Shown here piece after piece: positions 28,469 to 39,600 of a DNA stretch of 64,000 nucleotides (its first letter is position 1; every line of letters begins with the position of its first letter). The position numbers and the translations under genes were made by a program. The stretch is from Nocardia wallacei (GTDB taxonomy: Bacteria > Actinomycetota > Actinomycetes > Mycobacteriales > Mycobacteriaceae). The DNA lies in the NCBI RefSeq assembly GCF_014466955.1, contig NZ_AP023396.1, positions 3,410,001 through 3,474,000 on the forward strand. Direction: 5' to 3'. The notes below the pieces were generated by a model, which saw only the letters and a list, made by a program, of their open reading frames with translations, searched no databases and was not told the DNA's origin.

Positions 28469-29281
28469 GTGCCAGACGGTCAGTTCGACCTGCGCACCGG
28501 CGTGCCGCACTCGGCCCGGATGTACGACTACTTCCTCGGCGGCAAGGACAACTACGAGGCCGATCGGGACGCGGCGGAGCAGGCCTTACAGCAGTTTCCG
28601 GCGGTGCGCGTGACCGCGCGCACCAATCGGGAGTTCATGCGGCACGTCACGCGTTATCTGACCGGCCAGGGCATCCGCCAGTTCCTCGACATCGGCACCG
28701 GCATCCCGACCGCGCCGAACCTGCACCAGGTCGCGCAGGAACTGGCGCCGCAATCCCGCGTCGTCTATGTCGACAACGACCCGATCGTGCTCGCGCACGC
28801 CCGGGCGCTGCTGGTGAGCGCGCCCGAGGGCCGCACGGCCTACGTGCAGGCCGACGCCGGGGACCCGGCGGCCATCCTGGCCGCGCCGGAACTGACCGGG
28901 ACACTGGACCTTTCGCGGCCGGTGGCGGTGTCGCTGATGGCGCTGCTGCACTTCCTGCCCGGCGATGTGTACGAGATCGTGCGGACGCTGATGGAGCCGC
29001 TGGCGCCCGGCTCGTATCTGGCGATGTCGCACGTGACAACGGAATTCGACGACGGCCCCGACGATCCGGACGGCATGGCGCGTCTGCTGCGGGTCTACGT
29101 GGACCGCGGGATTCCGGTGCAGCCGCGTACGCGGGCCGAGGTGGCGAGGTTCTTCGACGGCCTGGAACTGGTCGAACCCGGTGTCGAGGTGATCCACCGC
29201 TGGCGCAACGAGGGCATCGAGCACCCGCCGAGCCACGACAAGCGGGTGTCGCTCTACGGCGCGGTCGGGCTGAAGCGCTGA
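28469..29281 (+). CDS. SAM-dependent methyltransferase of the DUF574 (Methyltransf_19) family
   Basis: A 270-residue protein typical of actinobacteria. It opens with VPDGQFDLRTGVPHSARMYDYFLGGKDNY, the family signature, and has the SAM-binding motif FLDIGTGIPTAPNLHQVA, the acidic strand VVYVDNDPIV and PVAVSLMALLHFLP. The GTG at 28469 was chosen because AAGGAG lies 8 nt upstream and the family signature starts there; an in-frame ATG further upstream gives non-family residues. The next gene follows 2 bp after the stop. The methyl acceptor is unknown for the family. Confidence 0.92.
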   Translation: MPDGQFDLRTGVPHSARMYDYFLGGKDNYEADRDAAEQALQQFPAVRVTARTNREFMRHVTRYLTGQGIRQFLDIGTGIPTAPNLHQVAQELAPQSRVVYVDNDPIVLAHARALLVSAPEGRTAYVQADAGDPAAILAAPELTGTLDLSRPVAVSLMALLHFLPGDVYEIVRTLMEPLAPGSYLAMSHVTTEFDDGPDDPDGMARLLRVYVDRGIPVQPRTRAEVARFFDGLELVEPGVEVIHRWRNEGIEHPPSHDKRVSLYGAVGLKR

Positions 29282-29283
29282 AT

Positions 29284-29979
29284 ATGGATCGCCGCCCCGA
29301 CCCGTCGCGGCCGCCGAGCGGCGGTGGCCGGACGGCACCGATCGTCGCCGTGCTCGCCGGGATGGTGGTGATGCTGGGTGTCGGTGTGGCAGTGGGCATT
29401 CTGGTCGGCCGCGACAGCGGCGGGTCCGGCGGCGTGGCGGCGACCGCGGTCGCCGCGCCGCGCACCTATTCGATGAACAAGGTCACCAACGCGTGCGAAC
29501 TCGTCGACGCCTCGCCGCTGACCAAGTGGTCGTCCGTGCCGAAAGGTGAACCGGAGCACCGCGAGACCCGGCCGTCGGTCTACGGTGCGGGCGGTCTGCG
29601 CTGCGATATCGCCTATACGAGTCCGGGTGAGCTCTCCCTGAACGACGCCGGGATGCGCGTCGAGGCCGAGTTCACCAGCGGTGACGCGCCACCGTTCTAC
29701 GACCACTGGCAGCACAGCGATGTGGTCACCACCGGGGCGAGATCGGCGTCGGGCGTTGTCACCGGACTCGGCGCGCAGGGCTATTGGCATTCCGAGGTCG
29801 AGGGCACCCTCGTCACCAGAACGACCTACGTCGTCTGTGTGCGAGACGCCAACGTCTCGGTGCGGGTGGCGCTGAATCTCGATCGCGAACAGGACGCCCT
29901 GCCGATGGTCAGCGACGCGGAACTGGACGGGATCGCGCGCGCCCAGGTGCGCCGGACGCTGGACGCCCTGGCGGAATAG
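29284..29979 (+). CDS. Single-pass membrane protein, possibly DUF3558-like
   Basis: A 231-residue protein with a short Pro-rich N-terminus, one transmembrane helix (PIVAVLAGMVVMLGVGVAVGILV, about residues 19-41) and an extracytoplasmic domain. That domain has Cys residues in NACELVDASPL, LRCDIAY and VVCVRDA. The 'ACELVD...L' and 'GLRCDIAYTS' spacing is reminiscent of the DUF3558 envelope lipoproteins, but there is no lipobox, so this is only a guess. It starts 2 bp after the methyltransferase stop and is likely cotranscribed. Confidence 0.75.
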   Translation: MDRRPDPSRPPSGGGRTAPIVAVLAGMVVMLGVGVAVGILVGRDSGGSGGVAATAVAAPRTYSMNKVTNACELVDASPLTKWSSVPKGEPEHRETRPSVYGAGGLRCDIAYTSPGELSLNDAGMRVEAEFTSGDAPPFYDHWQHSDVVTTGARSASGVVTGLGAQGYWHSEVEGTLVTRTTYVVCVRDANVSVRVALNLDREQDALPMVSDAELDGIARAQVRRTLDALAE

Positions 29980-30083
29980 CGATCGGATCGGCCTGACCAC
30001 AATCCTGTCGCCGCGCGCCCGCTCCTGCGACCCTGGCAGGACCGGTGGCGCCCGCGATGAGGGAGGGCGCCACCGCGGCGGCC

Positions 30084-32372
30084 CTATTCGCGCGGATCCC
30101 GCGCGGCCGCGACGATATCGGCCAGTTCGCGGTCGGTCTCGCCGAGTTCGCCCTCCGGTTCGTCCGCGCGGCGGCCGCGCACGTACAGCCACTGCAACAG
30201 CCCCGTGCCCAGCACTCCGGCGGCCAGGGCGGCGGCACCGATCTTCCAGCCGGGCGGGCGCCAGGTCAGATTCAGCTCGGCGTCCCGGGTTCCGGCGGGG
30301 ATATCCACGGCGACAAAGGATTTCGCGACCGTGGTGAAGGGCAGCGGCTTACCGTCGAGAGTGACCCGGTAGCCGGGCCAGCCCAGCCGCGCGAACACCA
30401 CCCGGCCGCCGGTGTCGGAGGTGACGCGCACGCGACTGGTGGTATCGGACTCGGAAAGCGAAGCGGCGGTGACGTTCCGGGTGTCGGCGACGCGGCCGTT
30501 CACGGTGGACACCGGCCCGCCGGACCGTTCCAGCACGTCGATATAGCGTTCGTGCCCCGGATAGTCGACCCACCGCCAGCCCTCGGGCGCGGGCTGGTCG
30601 CGGGCGCCGGGAAACAGCGCCCGCTGCAGCACGACCCGGTCGACGAGCATCAGATCGACCAGGGGGCGGCCGGTACTCGGCTCGGGCGCGAACATGCGGC
30701 GGTAGGCGTCGGGGCACACGCTGGAATCCCAGCGCATGCACAGCATCTCGCCGAAGTAGTAGTGCCCGGTCGGGGTGTACCCGTTGACGTAGTTCAGCTC
30801 CATATCCTCGGCGTAGTTGCCGAAAACCAGTGAGCCGTAGGCGCCTTCGAGATTCTTCTCGCCAGGTTGCAGCAGCCCGCGCTCGCCCAGCTGTACCGTG
30901 GTGCCGGTGAAGTCGGGGAACGCCGCCCGCGCCTGGGCGCGGTTCGCGGGCAGATTCCACGGCATCGGGGTCGGCTGCGCGGCCTGGACCTGATAGTAGG
31001 CGATCGGGAACATGGCGACGATGGTCAGTGCCGCCGCCGCGGCGGCCCCCTTGCGTGAACCCAGCCAGACCACGGCCGCGCCCACCGCGGCGATCGCCAC
31101 CGCGGCCGTGACGTGCCGGACCACATTGTGCGGATCGGCGGAGAACGACCGCACCCACAGCGCGAGGACCAGCACGGCGGCGGCGACACCGCGCGAACGC
31201 AGGTCCCGGACGGTGCCGAAGCGGCCGAGCAGCACCCCGACCAGCACCAGCAGGCCGATAGCCAGCATCGGCAGCACCCGCACGGGCCAGCGCAGCGGTC
31301 CGATGGTGCCCGGCCCCGCCGTCCACATCAGCATGATCACCGCGAACAGCGCGACCGCCGACAGTTCCCGCCACGCCGACCGCGCCCGCCGCCAATCGAT
31401 GAAGGCGAGGGCCGGGATCAGGAACCACGCGATGTAGGTGACCGGCATCGGCTGGATATAGCCCCACCAGGAGGTGAAGGCGGGCAGCGTGCTGGGCAGG
31501 CTGGCGTTGAGCGATTCCGACCAGGGGACGGTGAGGAACTGGTCGTTGCGGATCTCGGCGGTGCCGCGCCAGGTCACCTTCGCCGCCAGCATGCTCGGCA
31601 GGAAGGTGAGCAGACCGGCCAGTCCGGCACAGGCCGACACGAGCGTCAGCCGCAGCACCGGTTTCCACGCGCGGCGGTACACGAGCTCCCCGGCGGCCAC
31701 CGCGACCAGCATCAGCGCCGCTTCGACGGCCGGGAAGATGTACTGCGTGGAAATGGTCAGGTAGAGATACACGAACACCGGGATCGGGCCCGCCCGGCCG
31801 CGGGTGTAGCGCACCGCCGCCGCCCAGGCGTGCACCAGCCACGCCGTGCCGGTGAGCGCGGTCATCCAGCTGGCCTCGTCGAAGAACAGGAAGAAGCCCG
31901 AGAGCGGGAAGGCGATGCCCGCCGCCGCCGACCACGCCGGACGGCCGCCGTAGACCAGGCAGATCCGGTAGACGCCGAGGGCGGCGATGATGGCGAAGGC
32001 CAGTTTGACGATCGTCGCGTACAGCGCCAGATTGTCCATCGAGGGCGCGAGCAGATCGATGAGCAACTGCGGCGGATTGAACAGGCCCGCATCGTCGATG
32101 GTGTTGTTGCCCGACATCCACCGGTCCGGCCACAGCACCGGGAACTGCCCGTTGCGCAGGGCTCCGCCCAGCGCGACCCACAGTCCGGTGTACTGGGATT
32201 CGGTGTCGTCGGTGTAGAAGTGGCGCACATTGGCCAGCAGCACCGCGGCGTAGCCCGCGACGACGCCGACGACCGTGACAGCCGCCCACCGATAGACCGC
32301 CCGCCGCGCGGAACCCCGTGTGGCCGCCGCGGGTTCGGCCGGCGTCACCTCCGACACCGTACTGTCCGTCAC
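30084..32372 (-). CDS. YfhO-like polytopic membrane protein, copy 2
   Basis: A 762-residue paralog of the protein at 16707-18956 with the same order of segments: HFYTDDTESQY after the first helix, AWLVHAWAAAVRYTRGR, SESLNASLPST, MWTAGPG, and the C-terminal FARLGWPGYRVTLDG. About a dozen transmembrane segments precede a large external domain and a last helix (AAALAAGVLGTGLLQWLYV). The start is GTG with GAGGGA upstream. It lies 21 bp after the class I methyltransferase on the same strand, which suggests an operon. The YfhO family is tied to membrane glycosylation; the substrate is unknown. Confidence 0.85.
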   Translation of the reverse strand: MTDSTVSEVTPAEPAAATRGSARRAVYRWAAVTVVGVVAGYAAVLLANVRHFYTDDTESQYTGLWVALGGALRNGQFPVLWPDRWMSGNNTIDDAGLFNPPQLLIDLLAPSMDNLALYATIVKLAFAIIAALGVYRICLVYGGRPAWSAAAGIAFPLSGFFLFFDEASWMTALTGTAWLVHAWAAAVRYTRGRAGPIPVFVYLYLTISTQYIFPAVEAALMLVAVAAGELVYRRAWKPVLRLTLVSACAGLAGLLTFLPSMLAAKVTWRGTAEIRNDQFLTVPWSESLNASLPSTLPAFTSWWGYIQPMPVTYIAWFLIPALAFIDWRRARSAWRELSAVALFAVIMLMWTAGPGTIGPLRWPVRVLPMLAIGLLVLVGVLLGRFGTVRDLRSRGVAAAVLVLALWVRSFSADPHNVVRHVTAAVAIAAVGAAVVWLGSRKGAAAAAALTIVAMFPIAYYQVQAAQPTPMPWNLPANRAQARAAFPDFTGTTVQLGERGLLQPGEKNLEGAYGSLVFGNYAEDMELNYVNGYTPTGHYYFGEMLCMRWDSSVCPDAYRRMFAPEPSTGRPLVDLMLVDRVVLQRALFPGARDQPAPEGWRWVDYPGHERYIDVLERSGGPVSTVNGRVADTRNVTAASLSESDTTSRVRVTSDTGGRVVFARLGWPGYRVTLDGKPLPFTTVAKSFVAVDIPAGTRDAELNLTWRPPGWKIGAAALAAGVLGTGLLQWLYVRGRRADEPEGELGETDRELADIVAAARDPRE

Positions 32373-32393
32373 GAGTCCCTCACCCTACCGATG

Positions 32394-32993
32394 TCATGCC
32401 GCGAGGACGAACAGCTTCTCGCGGCCGCCGGCGATCAGCGACCGGCGCAGGATCCGGGACTCGTAGCGGCTGAACAGTTCCTCCAGTGTCTGCTCGGTGA
32501 AGCGGTGGTCGCGCGCGCCCGCACCGGCGTCGGTGTAGCGCCGCGCGGCCGCCGCCACGACGCGATTGTTGCTGGAGGCCAGGTTCCGGATCGGCTCGGA
32601 CACGATCACCCGCTCGCGCGCGGCCGCCAGCATCCGCTCGAGCACGGGCACCGGCTCGGGCAGGAACTGATAGAGGCTCGCCTGCATCACGACATGGTCC
32701 GCGGCCGGGAGCGGGACATCGGCATCGACATCCCACACCGTGCCGTGCCCGCCCGCGTCCTCGAGCCGGGCGATGAACCGGTCGTTGAGGTCCAGGCCGG
32801 TGTAGCTGCCCGTCCGCCCGCGCAGGTAGCGGGTGTAGAGCGTGGCCGGGCCGCAGCACACGTCCATCACCTCGGCACCGTCCGGGATCAGGTCGGCTAT
32901 CGCGCGATAGCGGGACCGGTAGTGCCGCCCGTACAAGCCGCGCATGAGCAGCTCGTAGACGGTGGCGTTGCGGTAGACCGGGCTCGTTCCCAC
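32394..32993 (-). CDS. Class I SAM-dependent methyltransferase
   Basis: A 199-residue methyltransferase with motif I VMDVCCGPATLYTRYL (the usual second Gly of GxGxG is replaced by Cys), the acidic ribose-binding strand (YTGLDLNDRF) and the post-motif VWDVDADVPLPAADHVVMQASLYQFLPEP. The GTG at 32993 with AGGGGA upstream is preferred over an ATG at 33068, which would add 25 residues lacking protein-like character. It is the first gene of a leftward pair with the second YfhO-like gene and is divergent from mbtH. Its substrate is unknown, and a role in NRPS2 tailoring is only possible by position. Confidence 0.85.
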   Translation of the reverse strand: MGTSPVYRNATVYELLMRGLYGRHYRSRYRAIADLIPDGAEVMDVCCGPATLYTRYLRGRTGSYTGLDLNDRFIARLEDAGGHGTVWDVDADVPLPAADHVVMQASLYQFLPEPVPVLERMLAAARERVIVSEPIRNLASSNNRVVAAAARRYTDAGAGARDHRFTEQTLEELFSRYESRILRRSLIAGGREKLFVLAA

Positions 32994-33136
32994 ACATGTC
33001 CCCTGCGGCTGTCGGTAATCAGCTACCGCGCCGGATACTACGGCCCGCGCGGTGCGCTGTCGACGCAAATGTCCGTTTTCGGCGGGGCGGGGCCCGTGGT
33101 CGTCGGGCCGAATGCGCTGCTCGCGGTCCGGTGCGG

Positions 33137-33278
33137 CAATTTTTTCGCAATTGGTAATCCGACGCCGATGAATCGGTCGTGCCGAACGGTTGCTTCGATA
33201 TGGAACGACCCCCAGTTTTCAGGGGCCTAGGTTTTCGGGTTATTGCCAGTGTCCGGATCGATGCCTACTGTCGGAGCG
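33137..33278 (+). promoter_or_regulatory. Promoter region for mbtH and NRPS2
   Basis: The 318-bp gap between the methyltransferase and mbtH starts holds no gene. A rightward promoter can be drawn: TTGCCA (33243-33248), 17 bp, TACTGT (33266-33271), with a transcript start about 35 nt before mbtH. Upstream, an AT-rich island carries the dyad CAATT-N7-AATTG (33137-33153), a possible operator for one or both divergent genes. Confidence 0.45.
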
Positions 33279-33311
33279 GTCGGAATTCGCACGCGGGTGG
33301 GGAGGCCCAGC

Positions 33312-33509
33312 ATGACCAATCCTTTCGACGACGACGAGGCCGTCTTCTCGGTTCTGGTGAATGACCAAGGGCAGCACTCGCTCTGGCCGGAATTCGCCGA
33401 AGTTCCCGCGGGCTGGACCGTGGTGTTCGGTGTCGCGGCACGTCAGGACTGTATCGACTATATCGAGCAGCACTGGACCGACATGCGTCCGGCTTCGATT
33501 CGCGGCTGA
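33312..33509 (+). CDS. MbtH-like protein
   Basis: A 65-residue chaperone of A domains. It shows the family pattern: [24 protein letters not shown], the invariant Trp-containing stretch PAGWTVVFG, and [14 protein letters not shown] with the final S. MbtH-like proteins bind the A domain's N-terminal subdomain and are often needed for solubility or activity. GGGGAGG lies before the ATG at 33312. The gene is 104 bp upstream of NRPS2 and in the same direction, so it surely serves NRPS2 and perhaps NRPS1 too, since no other copy lies in this window. Confidence 0.96.
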   Translation: MTNPFDDDEAVFSVLVNDQGQHSLWPEFAEVPAGWTVVFGVAARQDCIDYIEQHWTDMRPASIRG

Positions 33510-33613
33510 TCAATTTGTTGGTCGAATGACCGGCATTCTTGTGAGTTCGACAATTCCGCGTCGAACTCTGCGTGCATATCGGCGATAACGCCGACCTGGC
33601 AAGGAGTTCGAGC

Positions 33614-36600
33614 ATGACTATGGAGTCGATTCGATTCGATCTTTCCCCGGATCTGATCCCGTTGTCGACAGCGCAATACGGGGTCTGGTTCGCGGACAAG
33701 GTGTCCGACGGAATGCCGATAAACATCGCGCAGTACGTCGATATTCGGGGCGAGGTGGACGCCGCCGCGTTCGCCGAGGCGGTGCAGGCGGCGGGCCTGG
33801 AGCTGGGCTCGGGCTACCTGCGCATCGTGGAGGTCGACGGCACGCCCTACCAGCGCATCGATCCCGATCAGGCGTACGACGGAAGTGTCGTCGACTTCGG
33901 CGAGCACGCCGATCCCGAGGCCGCGGCGCTGGCGTGGATGCAGGCGGACTGCGCCGCGCCGGTGGACCTGCAGCGCGACACCCTCGCCGAGACCAGGCTG
34001 CTGCGTCTGGGCGATCGCCATTACTACTGGTACTCGCGCATCCATCACGTCGCGATCGACGGATACGGCGGTCTCACGCTCAGCTCGCGCATCGCCGAGC
34101 GGTACAACGCCCTGCTCGCGGGCCGGGAGCCGGCGCCGCTGCGGGCCGCGACGCTGCGGCAGATCCACGCCGACGAACAGGCGTACCGCGCCTCCGAGCG
34201 ATTCGGCAAGGACCGTGAATACTGGGCCGAACGCACGGCGGGACTGCCGGACGCGGTGAGCCTGGCGGGCCGCACCGCCGACCCCGCGCCCCACGATCTG
34301 GTGTCGACGACCCAGCTGTCGGGCGCGATCGCCGACCTGCTGCGGGTGGCGGCCGCGGAATACGGCGCGAGCGCGGCGCAGCTGGTGGTCGCGGCGCTGG
34401 GAAGTTACCTGGCGCGCATGACCGATTCCGGCGATATCGCGCTGAGCCTGCCGGTCGCGGCGCGCACCACCGCCAAGCTGAAGAACTCCGCCGGGATGCT
34501 GGCCAACCTGCTGCCGATCCGGCTGCGCATCGATGCGCGCACCTCGGTGGGCGAGGTGGTCGCGGCCGCCAACCGCGAGCTGACGGGGGCGCTGCGGCAT
34601 CAGCGCTACCGCTACGAGGACATCCGCCGCGACGAGGCGCTGAGCGGCAGCGCCGCGCTCGGCCGCGGGTCCACCTTCGGCCCGATCGTCAACATCGTGT
34701 TCTTCGACGCCGACATCGAATTGGGTGACGCCACCGGCACCTATCACATCCTGCGTTCGGGTCTGCTGGAGGATCTGCAGGTCAATCTGGTGCAGAGCGG
34801 GGCCGACGCGCCGCTGTCGATCGAGTTCCACGGCAACCCGCATCTCTACACGCAGGACGAACTCGACGCCCACCATCGCCGATTCGTCTCCTATCTCGAA
34901 CGGTTCGTCGGCGCGGACCCGGCGCTGCGGCTGCGCGACCTCGATCTGCTGTCGGACGACGAGCGCCGGATCGCGTTCGACGCGCGGCCGGGCCTGGACA
35001 CCGTCTCGACGCTCGCGGAGGTGTTCGACCGGTGCGTAGCGGAGTCGCCGGAGGCGACCGCGGTCGTGCTGGGCGAGACGGAGCTGACCTATCGCGAACT
35101 CGACGCGCGCGCGAACCGGCTCGCCCGGCTGCTGATCTCGCGTGGGGTGGGGCCGGAGTCGCTGGTGGCGACGGCATTGCCGCGGTCGGTGGCGGCGGTG
35201 GTCGCGGTGTGGGCGGTGGCGCGGACCGGTGCGGCGTTCGTGCCGATGGATCCGGCGCACCCGCGCGAGCGGATCGCCTACATGGCCGCGGCGTCGGGCG
35301 CGCGGTACGGCCTGACCATCGCCGAACACGCTGCGCGACTGCCGGATTCGGTCGACTGGCTGGTGCTGGACGCGGAGGTGACCGGCGCCGATCGCCCGAG
35401 CGCCGAGCCGATCACCGACGCGGAGCCGATCACCGACGCCGAGCGGATCGCGCCCGTGCGGGCCGAGCACCCGGCCTATGTCATCTTCACCTCCGGGTCG
35501 ACCGGCCGTCCGAAGGCCGTCGTGGTCGGACATGCCGGGCTGGCGAATGCGATCGATGAGCAACGCCGCCGCTTCGGCGTCACCGCGGCATCACGCGTAC
35601 TGCACACGGCGTCACCGAGTTTCGACGCGTCGGTGTTCGAGATGCTGATGGCCTTCGGGTCCGGCGCGACACTCGTCGTCGCGCCGCGCGACACCTACGG
35701 CGGCGACGCGCTCGCCGAACTGCTGCGCGCGCAACGGGTTACCCACCTCGTCGTCACGCCGACGGTGCTGGCGACCATGGAACCCGGTGGTCTCGCGGAT
35801 CTGCGGGTCGTCGCGGTCGCGGGGGAGGCGTGCCCCGAACGGGTCGTGCGAATCTGGAGCACGGGCCGGGAGATGTTCAACCTCTACGGCCCCACGGAGG
35901 CGACGATCTGGACCACGGCCTCCGCGCCGATGCGGCCGTCCGATCCGGTCACCCTGGGCCGCGCGATCCGGGGCGCGGGCGTCGTCGTGCTCGACAGCTG
36001 GCTGCGTCCCGTCCCGGTGGGTGTCTCGGGTGAGTTGTACGTGTCCGGCCCGCAGCTGGCGCGCGGATACCTGGGTCGCCCGGATCTCACCGCGCAACGC
36101 TTCGTCGCCGACCCGTACGGCGCGCCCGGCGCCCGCCTGTACCGGACCGGTGACCTGGTCCGGTGGACGCCTGCGGGCGATCTGGAATACCTGGGGCGCA
36201 CGGACTTTCAGGTGAAGGTGCGCGGCCTGCGCATCGAACTCGGTGAGATCGACGCGACGCTGGAGGAGCAGGACGGCGTGGCCGCCGCGGTCACGGTGAA
36301 CCGGCGCACCGCGGCGGGCGCGGAGGCGCTGGTGTCCTATGTCGTCGCCGAACCGGATCGCGAACTCGACACCGTGGTGCTGACCGCCGCTCTGGCGCAG
36401 CGGCTGCCCGAGTACATGGTGCCCGCCGCCATCGTCCCCGTGGACCGGATGCCGCTGTCGCCCACCGGCAAGCTGGATCGTTCGGCACTGCCCGACCACA
36501 CCTTCGACGGCGACAGCGAGTGGCGCGCACCGGTTTCCACCGTCGAGGCGACGCTGGCCGAGGTGTTCGCCGAGGTGCTCGGGGTCGACAAGGTCGGTGT

Positions 36601-39600
36601 GGACGACAGCTTCTTCGCGCTCGGCGGCGACAGCATCATGTCGATCCAGCTGGTGGCGCGCGCGAAGGCGCGCGGCGTGGTGTTCACCCCGCGCGAGGTG
36701 TTCCAGCGGCGCACGGTCGCCGCGCTGGCGGCGATCGCGCGCCGGTCCGGCGACGCGCAGCCCCCCGCCCTCGCCGAGCTGACCGGCGGCGGCGTCGGGA
36801 CGATGCCGCCCACGCCGATCGTGCGCTGGATGCTCGCGCGCGGCGGCGGCTTCGACCGGTTCCACCAGTCCCTGGCGCTGCGGCTGCCGGTCGGAGCCGA
36901 CCGGGACGGTCTTGTGAAAACCGTTGCGGCCGTGGTGGACCACCACGACATGCTGCGTTCGCGCCTGATCGACAGCGAGGACGGTCCGAGGATCGTGGTC
37001 GGCGAGCCGGGCTCGGTCGACGTCGCCGCGCTGCTGCGCCGGGTGGCCGTGAACGGACCGGCCGAGGCGCGCGCGGCGGCGGAACGGGAACGTGTCGCGG
37101 CGGCCGGCCAACTGGACCCGGCGGCGGGCGCGGTGCTGCGACTGGTCTGGCTCGACGCCGGTCCCGGCGCGGCCGGATGGCTGATCGTGGTCGCGCACCA
37201 CCTCGCCGTGGACGGCGTCTCCTGGCGAATCCTGGTGCCGGACCTGATGTCCGCGTGGGCGCAGGTGTCGGCCGGGCAGCGGCCCGCGCTACCGCCCGTG
37301 GGCACCTCGATGCGGCGGTGGGCGCACGCGCTGGCCGAGCTGACGCCGCAGCCGGAGGAGGCCGACTACTGGGCCGACGTGCTGAGCGGGCCGGATCCAC
37401 TGCTCGGTGCGCGCGCCCTCGACCCGGCGGTCGACGTCGCCGCGACGGTCGAGCGCCTCGACCTCACCGTCGGGCCGGAGGTGACCGCGGCACTGACCAC
37501 CACCGTGCCCGCGGCATTCCACGGCGGCGTGCACGACGGCCTGCTGGCGGCGCTGGCGGTGGCGGTCACGGTGTGGCGGGCGCGGCGCGGCGTGACCGCG
37601 CCGGACACCCTCGTCCAGCTGGAGGGCCACGGCCGCGAGGAGTCCGCGGTGCCGGGCGCCGACCTGTCCCGCACCGTCGGCTGGTTCACCACCGCCTACC
37701 CGGTCCGGTTGCGGCTCGGTGCGATCGATGCCGAGGCGGCGTTGGCGGGGCGAGCGGCCGCGGGCGAGGCGATCAAGGAGATCAAGGAGCAGTTGCTCGC
37801 CGTACCCGGCAACGGGCTCGGCTACGGACCGCTCCGGTGGGCGTCCGGGGCGCTCGGCTCGACCGGCACGCCGCAGTTGTCGTTCAACTATCTCGGACGC
37901 ACCGCGCTCGGCGAGATGTCCGGTGCGGCAGCCGAACTCGGCTGGCTGCCGACCACCGACCTCGGCACCGGCTCGGCCGGGGACAACGACGACGCGCCGG
38001 CGACCGCCGTCCTCGACATCACCGCGATCGTCGCCGACGGCGACGCGGGAGAGACGCTGCGGGCCTCGTTCGGCTACCCGACCGGCGTCCTGTCCGCCGA
38101 CGACGTACGGGAGCTCGCGCTGCTGTGGGAGCGAGCCTTGTCGGCGCTGGCCGCCCACGCGGGCACGCCGGGTGCGGGCGGACACACACCGTCGGACTTC
38201 GACCTGGTCACCGTGCGGCAGCACGAGATCGAGGAGTGGGAGTCGCGGTATCGGCCCGCCGACGTGTGGCCGCTGTCGCCGCTGCAGACCGGTCTGCTGT
38301 TCCACGCCATGCTCTCCGGCCGGACCGCCGACGCCTACACCGCGCAGCTGACCCTGACATTGGCGGGCACGGTCGATCCCGATCGGTTGCGGGCGGCCGC
38401 GCAGGCACTGCTTGACCGGCATCCGAATCTGCGGGTCGCGTTCGCGACCTCGGGGTCGGCGGCGGTGCAGCTCGTCGCCGACGCCGTCACCGTGCCGTTC
38501 ACCGTGATCGATGTGCGCGGCGAGACCGCGGCGGCCGAGTTCGACCGTGTCGCCGCGGCGCAGCGCGCGACGCCGTTCGACACCGCGGTGCCGCCGCTGC
38601 TGCGGTTCACCCTCGTGCGGGTCGCCGACGACCGGTGGCGGCTGCTGCTGACCAACCACCACATCCTGCTGGACGGCTGGTCGATGCCGATACTGGTACG
38701 CGACCTGGTGCTGCTGTACGCGGGACGGGTGGACAGCCCGGCCCCGTCGTACCGCGGCTTCCTGGAATGGCTCGCCCGCCGAGATCCTTCGGATTCGCTG
38801 CGGGCCTGGGGGCAGGCGCTGGCGGGAGTCACCGAACCGACACTGCTGGCACCGCGCGACACCGGTGCACCGGGGTCGGCCCGGCCGCGGAACCATGTCG
38901 TCGAGCGCGACGAGCGGCGCACGGCCCGCCTGGTGGAGCTGGCGGCCCGGCACGGCGTCACCCTGAACACGATCTTGCAGGCGGCGTGGGGCATCGTGCT
39001 GTCGCGCTCGACCGCGCGCCGCGATGTGGTGTTCGGCGCGACCGTGTCCGGCCGCCCGCCGCAACTGGCCGGCGTCGAGGAGATGGTCGGCCTGCTCATC
39101 AACACCGTGCCGGTGCGGGTGCGCAACACGCCGGGGGAGTCGGTGGCCGCGCTGCTGCGGCGGGTGCAGGACGAGCAGGCCGCGCTGCTCGAGCACCATC
39201 ATGCCGGGCTGGCCGAGATCCAGGCGGCGACCGGGCTGCCCGCGCTGTTCGACACCCTGCTGGTATTCGAGTCCTACCCGATGGACACCGCGGCGATCGC
39301 TCGCCTCGCCACCGACATCGACGGCATGTCGGTGACCGCGGCCGCGGTGGACGACGCCGCACACTACCCGCTGACCGTTGTGGCGCAACTGGATTCGCGC
39401 CTGCGATTCCGTTTCGGCTATCAGCCGGAGGCGTTCGACGCCGAGACCGTCGCCGCCGTCGCCGACCGGTTCGACCGGGTGCTGGACGGTCTCGTCACCC
39501 GGGCGAGCGTGGCCGAGATCGATGTCCTCACCGCCTCGGAGCGCGCCGATCTGCTCTCCCGGCACGGCGGGCCCGCCGTCGCGGCGCGGCCGCTGGCGGA

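Noticed and set aside
28435..29979. A 514-codon plus-strand frame covering the DUF574 methyltransferase gene
   Set aside because: Only the last 231 codons, from 29284, look like a protein; the rest is an out-of-phase shadow of the methyltransferase.
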